NCBI GenBank assembly: GCA_963728875.1
Contig: CAVSLJ010000001.1
Coordinates: 434,001 to 498,000 of the forward strand
DNA: 64,000 nucleotides
Source: DASUPK01 sp963728875
GTDB lineage: Bacteria; Actinomycetota; Thermoleophilia; Solirubrobacterales; 70-9
Reading direction: 5' to 3'
The first letter of the stretch is position 1, and each line of letters begins with the position of its first letter. Under the pieces are notes generated by a model. The model did not search any database. It was not told where the DNA came from and saw only the letters and a program-made list of their open reading frames with translations. Positions 15,909 through 24,625 of this stretch are shown here, piece by piece. The position numbers and the translations under genes were made by a program.

Positions 15909-17117
15909 GTGGCCACCGCGACCTCCAGCGTCATCAAGCCAGACCACGGCGCCAGCCGCAAGCACTTCATCTTCACTGACGAGCACGAGGAGCTGCGCGA
16001 GTCGATGCGCTCGTGGGTGCTCAAGGAGCTCACCCCCCACCGGTTCGAATGGGAAGAGAGCCTCTGGCCGGATTCCGTCCTGCACCGCGCCGGCGAGCTC
16101 GGCTACATCGGCCTCTGCTATCCGGAGGAGTACGGCGGGCAGGGCGGCGACTACTTCTATTCGCTGGTCAGGGCCGACGCGATGAGCTACTCGGGCAGCG
16201 GCGGGCTCAACATGGGAATGGCGGTCCACACCGACATGGCGACCCCGCCGATCCACCTGCTGGGCACCGAGGAGCAGAAGCAGCGCTACCTGGTCCCCTC
16301 CATCAAGGGCGAGCTGATCAGCTCACTGGGGATCACCGAGCCGGGCGCCGGCTCCGACGTCGCCGGGATCCGCACCACCGCCAAGCGCGATGGCGACGAG
16401 TACGTGATCAACGGCTCCAAGACCTTCATCACCAACGGTCTGCGGGCCAACTACATCGTCCTGGTGGCCAAGACCGACCCGAACGCCGGCCATGACGGAA
16501 TCACCCTCTTCATCGTCGACATCCGCGACAAGGACGGCAAGGAGGTCGAGGGGTTCAGCGTCTCCCGCAAGCTGGAGAAGATGGGCATGCACGCCTCGGA
16601 CACCGGCGAGCTCTCCTTCCAGGACGTCCGCGTCCCGGCGGAGAACCTGCTCGGCCAGGAGGGCAAGGGCTTCTACCACATCAGCTGGGAGCTCCAGGGC
16701 GAGCGGCTGGTCGCGGCGATCGGCTGCGTCTCGGGCGCAGAACGCGTCTTCGAGCGCACCCTCGAGTACGCCAAGGAGCGCGAGGCCTTCGGCCGGCCCA
16801 TCGGCCGCTTCCAGGCGATCCGCCACAAGTTCGCCGAGATGTCGGTGAAGATCGAGGCCGCCAAGCAGATGGTCTATGCGACCGCCTGGCGCTTCGCCAA
16901 CGGCGAATACCCCGTCCGCGAGATCACCCAGGCGAAGCTCTACGCCTCACGGATCATCGAGGAGGTCGCCGACGACTGCATCCAGATCCACGGCGGCTAC
17001 GGCTACATGAAGGAGTACGAGGTCGAGCGCGCTTACCGCGACTCCCGCCTCAACCGCATCGGTGCCGGCACCGACGAGGTGATGCTCGAGGTGATCGGGC
17101 GGAGCTACGGGCTCTAG
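15909..17117 (+). CDS. Acyl-CoA dehydrogenase
   Basis: A 402-residue FAD flavoprotein that oxidises acyl-CoA to 2-enoyl-CoA. GTG 15909 follows GAAGGAGA with a 7-nt spacer. Family segments are SLGITEPGAGSDVAGIRTT, INGSKTFITNG, KLEKMGMHASDTGELSFQDV, YAKEREAFGRPIGRFQAIRH and IQIHGGYGYMKEYEVER. The MCAD-type YEGT glutamate is replaced (GAGTDE); the ELQGERL glutamate is the likely catalytic base, as in isovaleryl/long-chain types. The substrate is perhaps branched or long-chain. Its end overlaps the YciI-like gene by 4 bp. Confidence 0.92.
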   Translation: MATATSSVIKPDHGASRKHFIFTDEHEELRESMRSWVLKELTPHRFEWEESLWPDSVLHRAGELGYIGLCYPEEYGGQGGDYFYSLVRADAMSYSGSGGLNMGMAVHTDMATPPIHLLGTEEQKQRYLVPSIKGELISSLGITEPGAGSDVAGIRTTAKRDGDEYVINGSKTFITNGLRANYIVLVAKTDPNAGHDGITLFIVDIRDKDGKEVEGFSVSRKLEKMGMHASDTGELSFQDVRVPAENLLGQEGKGFYHISWELQGERLVAAIGCVSGAERVFERTLEYAKEREAFGRPIGRFQAIRHKFAEMSVKIEAAKQMVYATAWRFANGEYPVREITQAKLYASRIIEEVADDCIQIHGGYGYMKEYEVERAYRDSRLNRIGAGTDEVMLEVIGRSYGL

Positions 17118-17503
17118 GCCCGCGCTTGCGCCACCCCCACGTCCTCGTAGCCATACGGGGTCAGGTCCTTGACGGCCCGCACCTCGATGGTGCTGTCGGG
17201 GCGCAGCGGGACCTTCTTGGCCCAGGTGATCGCCTCATCGAGGCCCTCGACGTCGATCAGGCAGAAGCCGCCCAGTTGCTCCTTGGTCTCCGCGAAGGGC
17301 CCGTCGGTGATGGTGTGGCCGTCTGGCCCGACGCGCACGGTCTTGGCGGTCCGCGGCAGCTCGAGCGCCTCGTTGGCGATCATCACGCCGGCGTCGGCCG
17401 CTTCCCGGTTGAATTCGTTCCAGGCGGCCATTCCGGCCTTCGTGTCCTCGGCGGTTCCGTACATCCGGTCCTGATCCCGGACGAAAGTGAGCAGGTACTT
17501 CAT
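17114..17503 (-). CDS. YciI/DGPF-domain protein
   Basis: A 129-residue protein of the YCII-related (DGPF) family, a dimeric alpha-beta barrel related to muconolactone-isomerase folds. It starts MKYLLTFVRD and carries the family signature TDGPFAETKEQLGGF at about 66-80. ATG 17503 has AGGAGGAAGAG just upstream, a strong ribosome binding site. Relatives are often encoded next to ECF sigma factors, but none is present here. The biochemical role is unknown. Convergent with the acyl-CoA dehydrogenase, overlapping by 4 bp. Confidence 0.85.
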   Translation of the reverse strand: MKYLLTFVRDQDRMYGTAEDTKAGMAAWNEFNREAADAGVMIANEALELPRTAKTVRVGPDGHTITDGPFAETKEQLGGFCLIDVEGLDEAITWAKKVPLRPDSTIEVRAVKDLTPYGYEDVGVAQARA

Positions 17504-17589
17504 CTCTTCCTCCTGTGTTGAGCGGCGCCAGTCGCCGCACTCACCCTAACGACGAGTCGCCATCCCCCAAATCGACAACCCCGACCGGA

Positions 17590-17595
17590 TATAAC
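17590..17595 (+). promoter_or_regulatory. -10 element, probable leaderless promoter
   Basis: TATAAC ends 8 nt before GTG 17604. This favours 17604 over the in-frame GTG at 17598. Confidence 0.55.
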
Positions 17596-17603
17596 GGGTG
17601 CGC

Positions 17604-18041
17604 GTGACCAACCTCGACCACATTCGCTCGTACTACGAGGCGCTCAACACGGGCGACGCCGAGCTCGTCGCCTCCCACTTCACCGAGGACGCCGTCCACT
17701 ACTACACGCGGCTCGGGCCTCACGAGGGCGCCGAGCGGATCGGGCAGAACTCGAAGATGGGCGTCGAGATGATCGACGGGCAGTGGTACCTCGAGCACGG
17801 CATCGAGCAGGGCGACGAGGCGGTGATCGAGTGGACCATGACCTGGCGCGATCCGAAGACGGGCGAGAAGCGGCTCGACCGCGGCACCGAGTGGTTCCTG
17901 ATGCGCGACGGCAAGATCGCCGAGGTGCGCGCCTACCACCATGGGAACAAGAAGAACCCGCAGGGTGACCTGCTCGGCTTCGACCACGCCGGCCGGGGCC
18001 ACACGACGATGGAGGACTGGAGGCCCCCGTCGACGTCATAA
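17604..18041 (+). CDS. SnoaL/NTF2-like domain protein
   Basis: About 145 residues with the NTF2-like pattern: a helical start (LDHIRSYYEALNTGDAELVA), FTEDAVHYYTRLGPHEGAE, and a C-terminal strand DGKIAEVRAYHH. Small proteins of this fold near acyl-CoA dehydrogenases are often isomerase- or hydratase-like or bind substrate; no catalytic residues can be assigned. Its last codons overlap the apparent start of the next acyl-CoA dehydrogenase, so the two are probably cotranscribed. Confidence 0.8.
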   Translation: MTNLDHIRSYYEALNTGDAELVASHFTEDAVHYYTRLGPHEGAERIGQNSKMGVEMIDGQWYLEHGIEQGDEAVIEWTMTWRDPKTGEKRLDRGTEWFLMRDGKIAEVRAYHHGNKKNPQGDLLGFDHAGRGHTTMEDWRPPSTS

Positions 18042-19207
18042 AGGACACCGGCAAGCGCGCCCCGCTTCCGCCGTTCACGGACGAGCACGAGGAGCTGCGT
18101 GAGTCGGTCCGGCGCTTCGTCAGCAAGGAGATCGCGCCGCACGTCGACGAGTGGGAGGAGGCGCGCGAGTTCCCGCGCGAGCTCTACAACCGCTGCGGCG
18201 AGCTCGGCTTCCTCGGGCTGAAGTTCGAGGCCGAGTACGGCGGCCAGGGCGGCGACTACGTCCACGACGCCGTCTGGGTCGAGGAGCTCTCCCGCTCGGG
18301 CGGGAGCGGCGGCGTGGCGGCCGGCCTCGGCGCGCACGCCGAGATCGCGATGCCTCCGATCTGGAAGTTCGGCAGCGAGGAGCAGAAGCAGCGCTGGCTG
18401 GTGCCGGGGATCAAGGGCGAGCTGGTCGGCGCTCTCGGAATCACCGAGCCCGGCGCGGGCTCGGACGTGGCGTCCCTTCGCACAACGGCCCGCAAGGTCC
18501 ATGGCGGCTATATCGTCAACGGCTCCAAGACCTTCATCACCAATGGAGTCCGCGCCGACTTCCTGGTCTGCGCGGTGAAGACGACCCGGGAGGGCGGCCA
18601 CCACGGCATCTCGTTCCTCGTGCTCGAGCGCGACATGCCCGGCTACGAGGTCGTCTCGAAGCTGGAGAAGATGGGCTGGCACGCCTCGGACACCGGCGAG
18701 CTCTCCTTCAGCGACGTCGAGGTCCCGGAGGAGAACCTGCTCGGCGAGGAGAACGGCGGCTTCTACCTGATCATGGCCAACTTCCAGTGGGAGCGGTTGA
18801 CCATGGCGCTGGGGGCGGTCGGCGGCATGCAGAAGGTCTTCGAGACGACATTGGACTACGCCAAGGAGCGCGAGGCCTTCGGCCGGCCGATCGGCCGCTT
18901 CCAGGCGATCCGGCACAAGTTCGCGGAGATGTCGGTGAAGATCGAGGTGGCACGGGCGCTCACCTACGACTGCCTGCGGAGGTTCGCCGCGGGCGAGGAC
19001 ACGTTCCGCCAGGTCACCCAGGCGAAGCTCTTCACCCAGCGGGCGATGTGCGAGGTCGCCGACGAGGCGATCCAGATCCATGGCGGCTACGGCTACATGC
19101 GCGAGTACGGCGTCGAGCGCGCCTACCGCGATGCCCGCCTCGGCCCGATCGGCGGCGGTACGGACGAGGTGATGAAGGAGATCCTGGGTAAGCAGCTCGG
19201 GCTCTAG
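18017..19207 (+). CDS. Acyl-CoA dehydrogenase (start uncertain, possibly CTG)
   Basis: A second FAD acyl-CoA dehydrogenase, close kin of the one at 15909: ALGITEPGAGSDVASLRTT, VNGSKTFITNG, KLEKMGWHASDTGELSFSDV, ERLTMALGAVGG with the likely catalytic Glu, and IQIHGGYGYMREYGVER. The conserved N-terminal helix (FTDEHEELRESVRRFV) has no in-frame ATG, GTG or TTG before it after the upstream stop. The first usable codon is CTG 18017, preceded by GGAGGA, giving 396 residues. Alternatively an indel in the CCCCC at 18023-18027 hides a start at ATG 18009. The next GTG, 18314, would delete a third of the domain. Confidence 0.85.
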   Translation: MEAPVDVIKDTGKRAPLPPFTDEHEELRESVRRFVSKEIAPHVDEWEEAREFPRELYNRCGELGFLGLKFEAEYGGQGGDYVHDAVWVEELSRSGGSGGVAAGLGAHAEIAMPPIWKFGSEEQKQRWLVPGIKGELVGALGITEPGAGSDVASLRTTARKVHGGYIVNGSKTFITNGVRADFLVCAVKTTREGGHHGISFLVLERDMPGYEVVSKLEKMGWHASDTGELSFSDVEVPEENLLGEENGGFYLIMANFQWERLTMALGAVGGMQKVFETTLDYAKEREAFGRPIGRFQAIRHKFAEMSVKIEVARALTYDCLRRFAAGEDTFRQVTQAKLFTQRAMCEVADEAIQIHGGYGYMREYGVERAYRDARLGPIGGGTDEVMKEILGKQLGL

Positions 19208-19393
19208 GGCCGCCTCCACAGAAGAACGACCGATCGTGCCGTCTCGTGGAGGAGTGCCGCCTCGTCACACACCTAGAGATGAGTTTGGGGCTGAATAGGG
19301 GTCATCCCCAATTGAAGGCAGGGACGCGCTGTCTCATTCTGCGCCTCTCAATCGTCTTAGAGATACCGACCAGATCGATTACAGGAGGGAACC

Positions 19394-21550
19394 GTGGCAT
19401 CACTCACCCGCTGGGTACTGGCCCACAAACGAACAGTCGTCATCTCGTGGATCCTGCTGACGATCGCAGGGATCATGGCCGCAGGGCCCGCGAGCAAGGC
19501 GCTCGATCAGAAGTTCTCCGTTCCCAACAAGGAGGGATGGGAGACGAACGAAGCGATCGCCGCCAAGTACAACGGGACCGGCGGGGACACCTCTCCCCTG
19601 TTGCCCGTGGTCACGTTGCCGGCAGGCCGATCGGTGGACTCGCCGGAGGTGAAGAGCGACCTGAACAGGCTCGACGGCGCCCTGGCCAAGACGTTGCCGG
19701 GGTCCCGGGTCGCCTCATACGCGTCCACGGGCGACAAGGCCTTCGTCTCCGGCGATGGCCGGACGACGTTCGCGATCGTCTATCCGAAGCCTGACCCGGA
19801 TTCGGCCTTCGGCGACAATCCGCACGCGGCCGATGACGTGAAGAAGGCCGTGGCGGGGATGACCGTCGCCGGAGCACCGGTGCACGTGACCGGCTTCGAC
19901 GCTCTCCAGCAGTCGACCGGGGGCGGCGACGGGCCGGGAGTACTCCTGGAGGCGGTGATCGGCGGCTTCGGCGCGCTGATCGTGCTCGCCTTCGTCTTCG
20001 CTTCGTTCCTCGCGATCGTGCCGATCGGGATGGCGATCTGCTCGATCATGACCACCTTCCTGCTGCTCCTCGGCCTGACGACGTTCACCGACGTCTCGCC
20101 GATCGTGCAGTTCCTGGTGGCCCTCGTCGGATTGGGCGTGGCGATCGACTACTCGCTGCTCGTGGTCTCACGCTGGCGCGAGGAGCGAACCCACGGTCAC
20201 AGCGGTGACGAGGCGGTCCAGCGAGCGATGGAGACGGCGGGGCGCGCCGTCGTCTTCAGCGGCATCACCGTGGCGATCGGCCTGCTGGCCCTGATCGCGC
20301 TGCCCCTGCCGTTCCTGCGCTCGATGGGATATGGCGGCATGCTGATCCCGCTGGTCTCGACGCTGGTGGCGATCACGCTGTTGCCCGTGATCCTGTCCAA
20401 GGCGGGAGCGAAGCTCGACTGGCCGCATCGGCGCACGGACGACAAGGCGAGCCGCGCCTGGACCCGCTGGGCCCAGGTGGTCTCGCGGCGGCGCTGGGTC
20501 GCCGCGGGCGCCGGCATGGCGGTGATCCTGGCCCTGGCCCTGTCGGCGACGAACCTGCAGCTGGGCGCCGCCGACGCGGACACGATCGCCAAGAGCGGAC
20601 CGGCGGAGCAGGGTCTGAAGCAGCTCGAGAACGCCGGTATCGGCGAGGGCTCGATCCTGCCGCATGAGATCCTCGTCGAGGGCAAGGCCGACCCGACGAC
20701 GGTTGCCGCTGACCTCAACAAGGTCGACGGCATCCATGGAGCGGTCGCGCCCAGCGATCCGTCCTGGAACCGCGGCGGGACGCACCTCGTCGAGGCCATC
20801 CCGGTCCCGGACAGCGGGACCAGCGAAGGGCACGACACGCTGAACGGCGTCCGGGATACGGCCCACTCGGCCGGCCCGGGGGTCCGGGTGGGCGGCGGAC
20901 CAGCCGCGAACCAGGACTTCATAGACGCCGTCTATGGAGCATTCCCGCTGATGATCGCCCTGATCGCGATCACCACGTTCATCCTGCTGGCGCGGGCGTT
21001 CCGCTCGCTGCTGCTGCCGCTGAAGGCGATCGTGCTGAACATCCTCAGCGTGGCCGCGGCCTGGGGCGTGCTCGTGCTCGTCTGGCAGGACGGTCATGGC
21101 TCCGAGGCGATCTGGGGCATCCAGGCGACCGGCTCGATCCAGTCGTGGATGCCGCTGATCATCTTCGCCTTCCTGTTCGGCCTCTCCATGGACTACGAGG
21201 TGTTCATCCTGTCCCGGATGCGGGAGGAGTACGACCGCACCGGGTCCACGGACACCGCGGTCGTCCAGGGCATCGGGCGGACCGGCCGGCTCGTGACCAG
21301 CGCAGCGCTGATCCTGTTCCTGGCGTTCATGTCGATGGCGTCGGGACCGGACACCAGCGTGAAGATGTTCGCGACCGGGCTGGCGGCCGGGATCCTGATC
21401 GACGCGACGATCATCCGGGCGCTGATCGTGCCCGCGGTGATCTCGCTGATGGGCCGCTGGAACTGGTGGCTCCCCACTTGGCCCGCACGGCTACTCCGCG
21501 TGAAGCCCTCCCTGCCCCGGAGGGTCGCCACCGGACAGGCCGAGGGCTGA
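19394..21550 (+). CDS. MMPL/RND family transporter
   Basis: A 718-residue MMPL exporter, distinct in sequence from the other two in the window. GTG 19394 has AGGAGGG at a good distance. Membrane segment 1 is at about 13-31; the two halves each end in an MMPL signature, GLGVAIDYSLLVVSRWREER and FGLSMDYEVFILSRMREEYD. The upstream 186 bp hold its promoter and an inverted TTGGGG/CCCCAA pair 15 nt apart. It follows the second acyl-CoA dehydrogenase and may export a lipid intermediate or protect against one; the substrate is unknown. Confidence 0.9.
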   Translation: MASLTRWVLAHKRTVVISWILLTIAGIMAAGPASKALDQKFSVPNKEGWETNEAIAAKYNGTGGDTSPLLPVVTLPAGRSVDSPEVKSDLNRLDGALAKTLPGSRVASYASTGDKAFVSGDGRTTFAIVYPKPDPDSAFGDNPHAADDVKKAVAGMTVAGAPVHVTGFDALQQSTGGGDGPGVLLEAVIGGFGALIVLAFVFASFLAIVPIGMAICSIMTTFLLLLGLTTFTDVSPIVQFLVALVGLGVAIDYSLLVVSRWREERTHGHSGDEAVQRAMETAGRAVVFSGITVAIGLLALIALPLPFLRSMGYGGMLIPLVSTLVAITLLPVILSKAGAKLDWPHRRTDDKASRAWTRWAQVVSRRRWVAAGAGMAVILALALSATNLQLGAADADTIAKSGPAEQGLKQLENAGIGEGSILPHEILVEGKADPTTVAADLNKVDGIHGAVAPSDPSWNRGGTHLVEAIPVPDSGTSEGHDTLNGVRDTAHSAGPGVRVGGGPAANQDFIDAVYGAFPLMIALIAITTFILLARAFRSLLLPLKAIVLNILSVAAAWGVLVLVWQDGHGSEAIWGIQATGSIQSWMPLIIFAFLFGLSMDYEVFILSRMREEYDRTGSTDTAVVQGIGRTGRLVTSAALILFLAFMSMASGPDTSVKMFATGLAAGILIDATIIRALIVPAVISLMGRWNWWLPTWPARLLRVKPSLPRRVATGQAEG

Positions 21551-21592
21551 GCTCGGCGGACCTTCTCCCTCCGCCGATCCCCAAGCGCGTGC

Positions 21593-21620
21593 GGGCCCTG
21601 CCGGTGAGCCGGCGGGGCCC
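21593..21620. terminator. GC-rich hairpin after the MMPL gene
   Basis: GGGCCC-T-GCCGG and CCGGC-G-GGGCCC pair around TGAG with one internal mismatch. No T tract. Probable terminator or processing hairpin. Confidence 0.5.
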
Positions 21621-21626
21621 TCGCGC

Positions 21627-21632
21627 TAGGTT
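21627..21632 (+). promoter_or_regulatory. -10 element, probable leaderless promoter
   Basis: TAGGTT followed by GGCCGC and then GTG 21639, a 6-nt spacing. Confidence 0.55.
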
Positions 21633-21638
21633 GGCCGC

Positions 21639-23303
21639 GTGAGGCGCGTCTTCATAGCGCTCGCCGCGGGCGTCGCCCTGGCGGACGCATCGATCGTCAC
21701 GCTGGGCCTGCCCTCGATCCTGATCGAGCTGAACGCGACCGTCGAGGGCGTCGCGCTCGTCCTGGGCGTCTACACCGCCGTGCTGGCGCTGGCGCTGCTG
21801 CCGGCCGCGTGGCTCTGCCGACGCTATGGAGACGCGCACGTCGGCGCGGCCGGTCTGGCCCTCTTCTGCGCGGCCTCGCTCGGCTGCGGCGCCTCCGGCT
21901 CGCTTGGCCTGCTGCTGGCGCTGCGCGGCGTCCAGGCCCTCGGCGGAGCCGCCCTGCTGGTCGGCTCATTCGAGCTCCTCGACGCCGGCAGGCCCGGCAC
22001 CGGGCGGAGGATGTGGGTCGCGGCGTCGGTCTTCGGGATCGCCGTCGGCCCGGCGCTCGGCGGCGCGCTCACACAGCTCTTCGATTGGAGGGCGATCTTC
22101 CTCGCCCAGGCACCGCTCGTGCTGCCCGGCTTGGTGGTCGCGCTGCTCGCCGCGCGCGGCGAGCGCGTGGTGCCAGACGATGGACGCGATCCCGACCGCC
22201 CGACCGGGCCGTTCAAGCTCAGGGAGTCGCTGGCGCTCGGACTGCTCTCCGCATCCCTCACGGCGGTGATCTTCCTGGTCGTCCTGCTGCTGGTCTCGGG
22301 CTGGAGCATCGAGCCCCTCGCCGCGGCGCTCGCCGTCAGCGTCCTGCCCGTCGCGGCGGTGCTCTCCTCGCGGCTCCCCGGCAGCCCGCAGACCCGGGCG
22401 GTCGCGGGATGCCTGCTGGTCGCGGGCGGCGTCGGCTGCCTGGCGCTGCTCCCAGCGGCCTCCGCCTGGTGGACCGTGGTGCCGCAGGTGCTCGCCGGCG
22501 CCGGGATGGGCATGGCGCTTCCCGCCCTCTCCGGCGAGCTGATGCCTGAGCACACCCGCCATGACGTCGCTCGGCTGCTGTCGATCCGTCACGCCGGCAT
22601 CGCCATCGCACTGGCGGCGCTGGCCCCCTTGATCTCATCGAACCTCACCTCGACCATCGACTCCGCCCGCGAGCAGGGCACGGCCGCGGTGCTCGACGCC
22701 CATCTGCCGCCCGAGGACAAGATCGCGATCGCGCCCGATCTGTTCGGCAGCCTCAACACGGACGATCCCCGCGGCCAGCTACAGGAATCGGTCAAGGGTG
22801 CCCGCTCCGATCTCGACTCCGAGGACGTGCCGGAGCTCAACCGACTCGGCGAGAGGCTGGACGACGTCGTCACCGGAGCGGTTCGCGACGCATTCCGCAG
22901 CACGTTCATCGTCACGGCCGGACTGGCCCTGCTGGCGGCGCTGATCCTGATCTCGGAGAGATTCGGAGCCGCGCTCGCGCGGCCGGCGCTCGCGACCGCC
23001 GCCGCGGCGTCGATCACCGCCCTCGCCGGCTACGGCATCGCCTTCGCGAAAACCGGCCAGGAGACCGTGCCGATCCGCGACCCCTGCCAGGACCGCAACC
23101 TCCCCGACACCGGCGGCATCACCGGCTTCCTCCAGGACCAATCACTGGCGGCACTCGACCGCGCAGCCTGCGATTTCGGCTCGAGCCGCGAGGAGTTGCT
23201 GCTCGCGCTGTTCGACGACCGGCTCCAGCATCGCTTCGAGCAGGAGCACGGGGTGAACCCGCGCTCGGTCTTCTCGCTGGGCCCGGCCCTGCTGGGGCTG
23301 TGA
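21639..23303 (+). CDS. MFS transporter
   Basis: A 554-residue major facilitator superfamily protein, hydrophobic along most of its length, roughly 12-14 membrane segments. The motif-A-like loop is LCRRYGDAHVG and motif-C-like glycines appear in FGIAVGPALGGALTQLFDWR, typical of drug:H+ antiporters. Unusual is a long polar region at about 345-425 and a hydrophilic C-terminal tail of about 80 residues after the last segment. The substrate is unknown. GTG 21639 fits the leaderless promoter. Confidence 0.85.
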   Translation: MRRVFIALAAGVALADASIVTLGLPSILIELNATVEGVALVLGVYTAVLALALLPAAWLCRRYGDAHVGAAGLALFCAASLGCGASGSLGLLLALRGVQALGGAALLVGSFELLDAGRPGTGRRMWVAASVFGIAVGPALGGALTQLFDWRAIFLAQAPLVLPGLVVALLAARGERVVPDDGRDPDRPTGPFKLRESLALGLLSASLTAVIFLVVLLLVSGWSIEPLAAALAVSVLPVAAVLSSRLPGSPQTRAVAGCLLVAGGVGCLALLPAASAWWTVVPQVLAGAGMGMALPALSGELMPEHTRHDVARLLSIRHAGIAIALAALAPLISSNLTSTIDSAREQGTAAVLDAHLPPEDKIAIAPDLFGSLNTDDPRGQLQESVKGARSDLDSEDVPELNRLGERLDDVVTGAVRDAFRSTFIVTAGLALLAALILISERFGAALARPALATAAAASITALAGYGIAFAKTGQETVPIRDPCQDRNLPDTGGITGFLQDQSLAALDRAACDFGSSREELLLALFDDRLQHRFEQEHGVNPRSVFSLGPALLGL

Positions 23304-23309
23304 TTCACA

Positions 23310-23315
23310 TACCGT
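23310..23315 (+). promoter_or_regulatory. -10 element, probable leaderless promoter
   Basis: TACCGT ends 7 nt before GTG 23323 of the thioesterase gene. Confidence 0.45.
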
Positions 23316-23322
23316 CTCCGCG

Positions 23323-23739
23323 GTGAACGAGAAGCCGACGCGCAGGGAGATCATCGAGCAGTTCATCCCCAACTCGCCCCATGCGGCGCAGCTCGGGATC
23401 CGCGTGGTCTCCCTCGGCTCCGATGAAGCGGTGCTCGAGCTCCCCTTCAAGCCCGAGCTGGACACGATCGGCGAGGTGGTGCACGGCGGCGCGATCGGCG
23501 CCCTGATCGACACTGCTGCGATGGCCGCCGCGTGGGCGACCGACGAGGTGCCCGAGAGCGTGGCCGGCTCCACCGTCTCGCTCTCGGTCAACTTCGCCTC
23601 GGCCGCGAGCGGCACCGACCTGCGGGCCGAGGCCCGCGTCGCCAGGCGCGGCGGACGCCTCAGCTTCTGCGAGGTGAACGTGACCGATCCCGAGGGCGAC
23701 GTCGTCGCCCATGGGATCGCCACGTATCGGTTTGGGTAA
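23323..23739 (+). CDS. PaaI-family hotdog thioesterase
   Basis: A 138-residue hotdog-fold protein that probably hydrolyses acyl-CoA thioesters. The PaaI-type signature GEVVHGGAIGALIDTAAMAA is at about 47-66, containing the HGG and catalytic-type Asp region, followed by the beta strand STVSLSVNF. It may release CoA from dead-end intermediates of the surrounding degradation genes. The following SDR gene starts about 50 nt downstream, so cotranscription is likely. Confidence 0.87.
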   Translation: MNEKPTRREIIEQFIPNSPHAAQLGIRVVSLGSDEAVLELPFKPELDTIGEVVHGGAIGALIDTAAMAAAWATDEVPESVAGSTVSLSVNFASAASGTDLRAEARVARRGGRLSFCEVNVTDPEGDVVAHGIATYRFG

Positions 23740-23788
23740 GAATCCCCACCCCATCAAATGAGCGGCACATATCGAGGAGGCGACGACG

Positions 23789-24625
23789 TTGGGAATGCTT
23801 GACGGAAAGAGCGCGATCATCACCGGCTCCGCGCGCGGCATCGGCAGGGCGACCGCTGAGCTGTTCGTGCGCGAGGGCGCCAAGGTGCTGATCAACGACC
23901 TCGACGGCGACGTCGCGGAGCAGGCCTCGCAGGAGATCGACGGCGAGACCGCCGTCTTCGCCGGTGATCTCACCAAGCCCGACGTCCCGGATCAGCTCGT
24001 GCAGGCGGCGCTCGACGCCTTCGGACAGGTCGACGCGGTCGTCAACAACGCCGGCTACACCTGGGACGGCGTCGTCCACCGGATGTCCGACGAGCAGTTC
24101 CAGGCGATGCTCGACATTCACACGATCGTGCCGTTCCGCATGATCCGCGCGATTGCGCCCACCTGGCGCGAGGCGGCCAAGAAGGAGGCGGAGGCAGGCG
24201 AGGAGGTCTTCCGCAAGCTCGTCAACGTCACCTCGATCTCGGGCACGATGGGGAACGCCGGCCAGGCGAACTATTCGTCCGCGAAGGCGGGCGTCACCGG
24301 ACTGACCAAGACAATCGCCAAGGAGTGGGGCCAGTTCAAGGTCAACTCGAACGCCGTCGCCTTCGGCTTCGTCGAGACGCGGCTGACCCAAGCGAAGGAG
24401 AAGGGCGAGACGATGCAGGCGGCCGGCGAGAGCGGCGAAGAGGTCTCGCTTGGGATCCCCGAGCAGCTGCGCCAGATGGCCCGGATGACCATCCCGCTCG
24501 GGCGCCCGGCGGAGCCTTCCGACGCGGCGGGGCCGATCGCCTTCCTCTGCTCGGGGTACTCCAACTTCATCCACGGCCAGGTGATCAACGTCACCGGGGG
24601 TCAGTTCACCGGGATGTACTCCTGA
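23789..24625 (+). CDS. SDR family oxidoreductase (3-hydroxyacyl-CoA dehydrogenase/FabG-like)
   Basis: A 278-residue classical short-chain dehydrogenase. The NAD(P) motif TGSARGIG is at 12-19, NNAG at 86-89, and the catalytic triad is the Ser of VTSISG plus Tyr162 and Lys166 in YSSAKAG. TTG 23789 lies 8 nt after GAGGAGG and is preferred; ATG 23795 is the alternative. An insert of charged residues (REAAKKEAEAGEE) before the catalytic strand is seen in hydroxyacyl-CoA dehydrogenases of the multifunctional-enzyme type. Likely 3-hydroxyacyl-CoA or ketone reduction; the substrate is not proven. Confidence 0.88.
   Translation: MGMLDGKSAIITGSARGIGRATAELFVREGAKVLINDLDGDVAEQASQEIDGETAVFAGDLTKPDVPDQLVQAALDAFGQVDAVVNNAGYTWDGVVHRMSDEQFQAMLDIHTIVPFRMIRAIAPTWREAAKKEAEAGEEVFRKLVNVTSISGTMGNAGQANYSSAKAGVTGLTKTIAKEWGQFKVNSNAVAFGFVETRLTQAKEKGETMQAAGESGEEVSLGIPEQLRQMARMTIPLGRPAEPSDAAGPIAFLCSGYSNFIHGQVINVTGGQFTGMYS

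Noticed and set aside
19208..19393. A gene or structured RNA upstream of the second MMPL
   Set aside because: No credible frame. It contains a TTGGGG/CCCCAA pair 15 nt apart and the ribosome binding site, but nothing that supports a defined RNA element.
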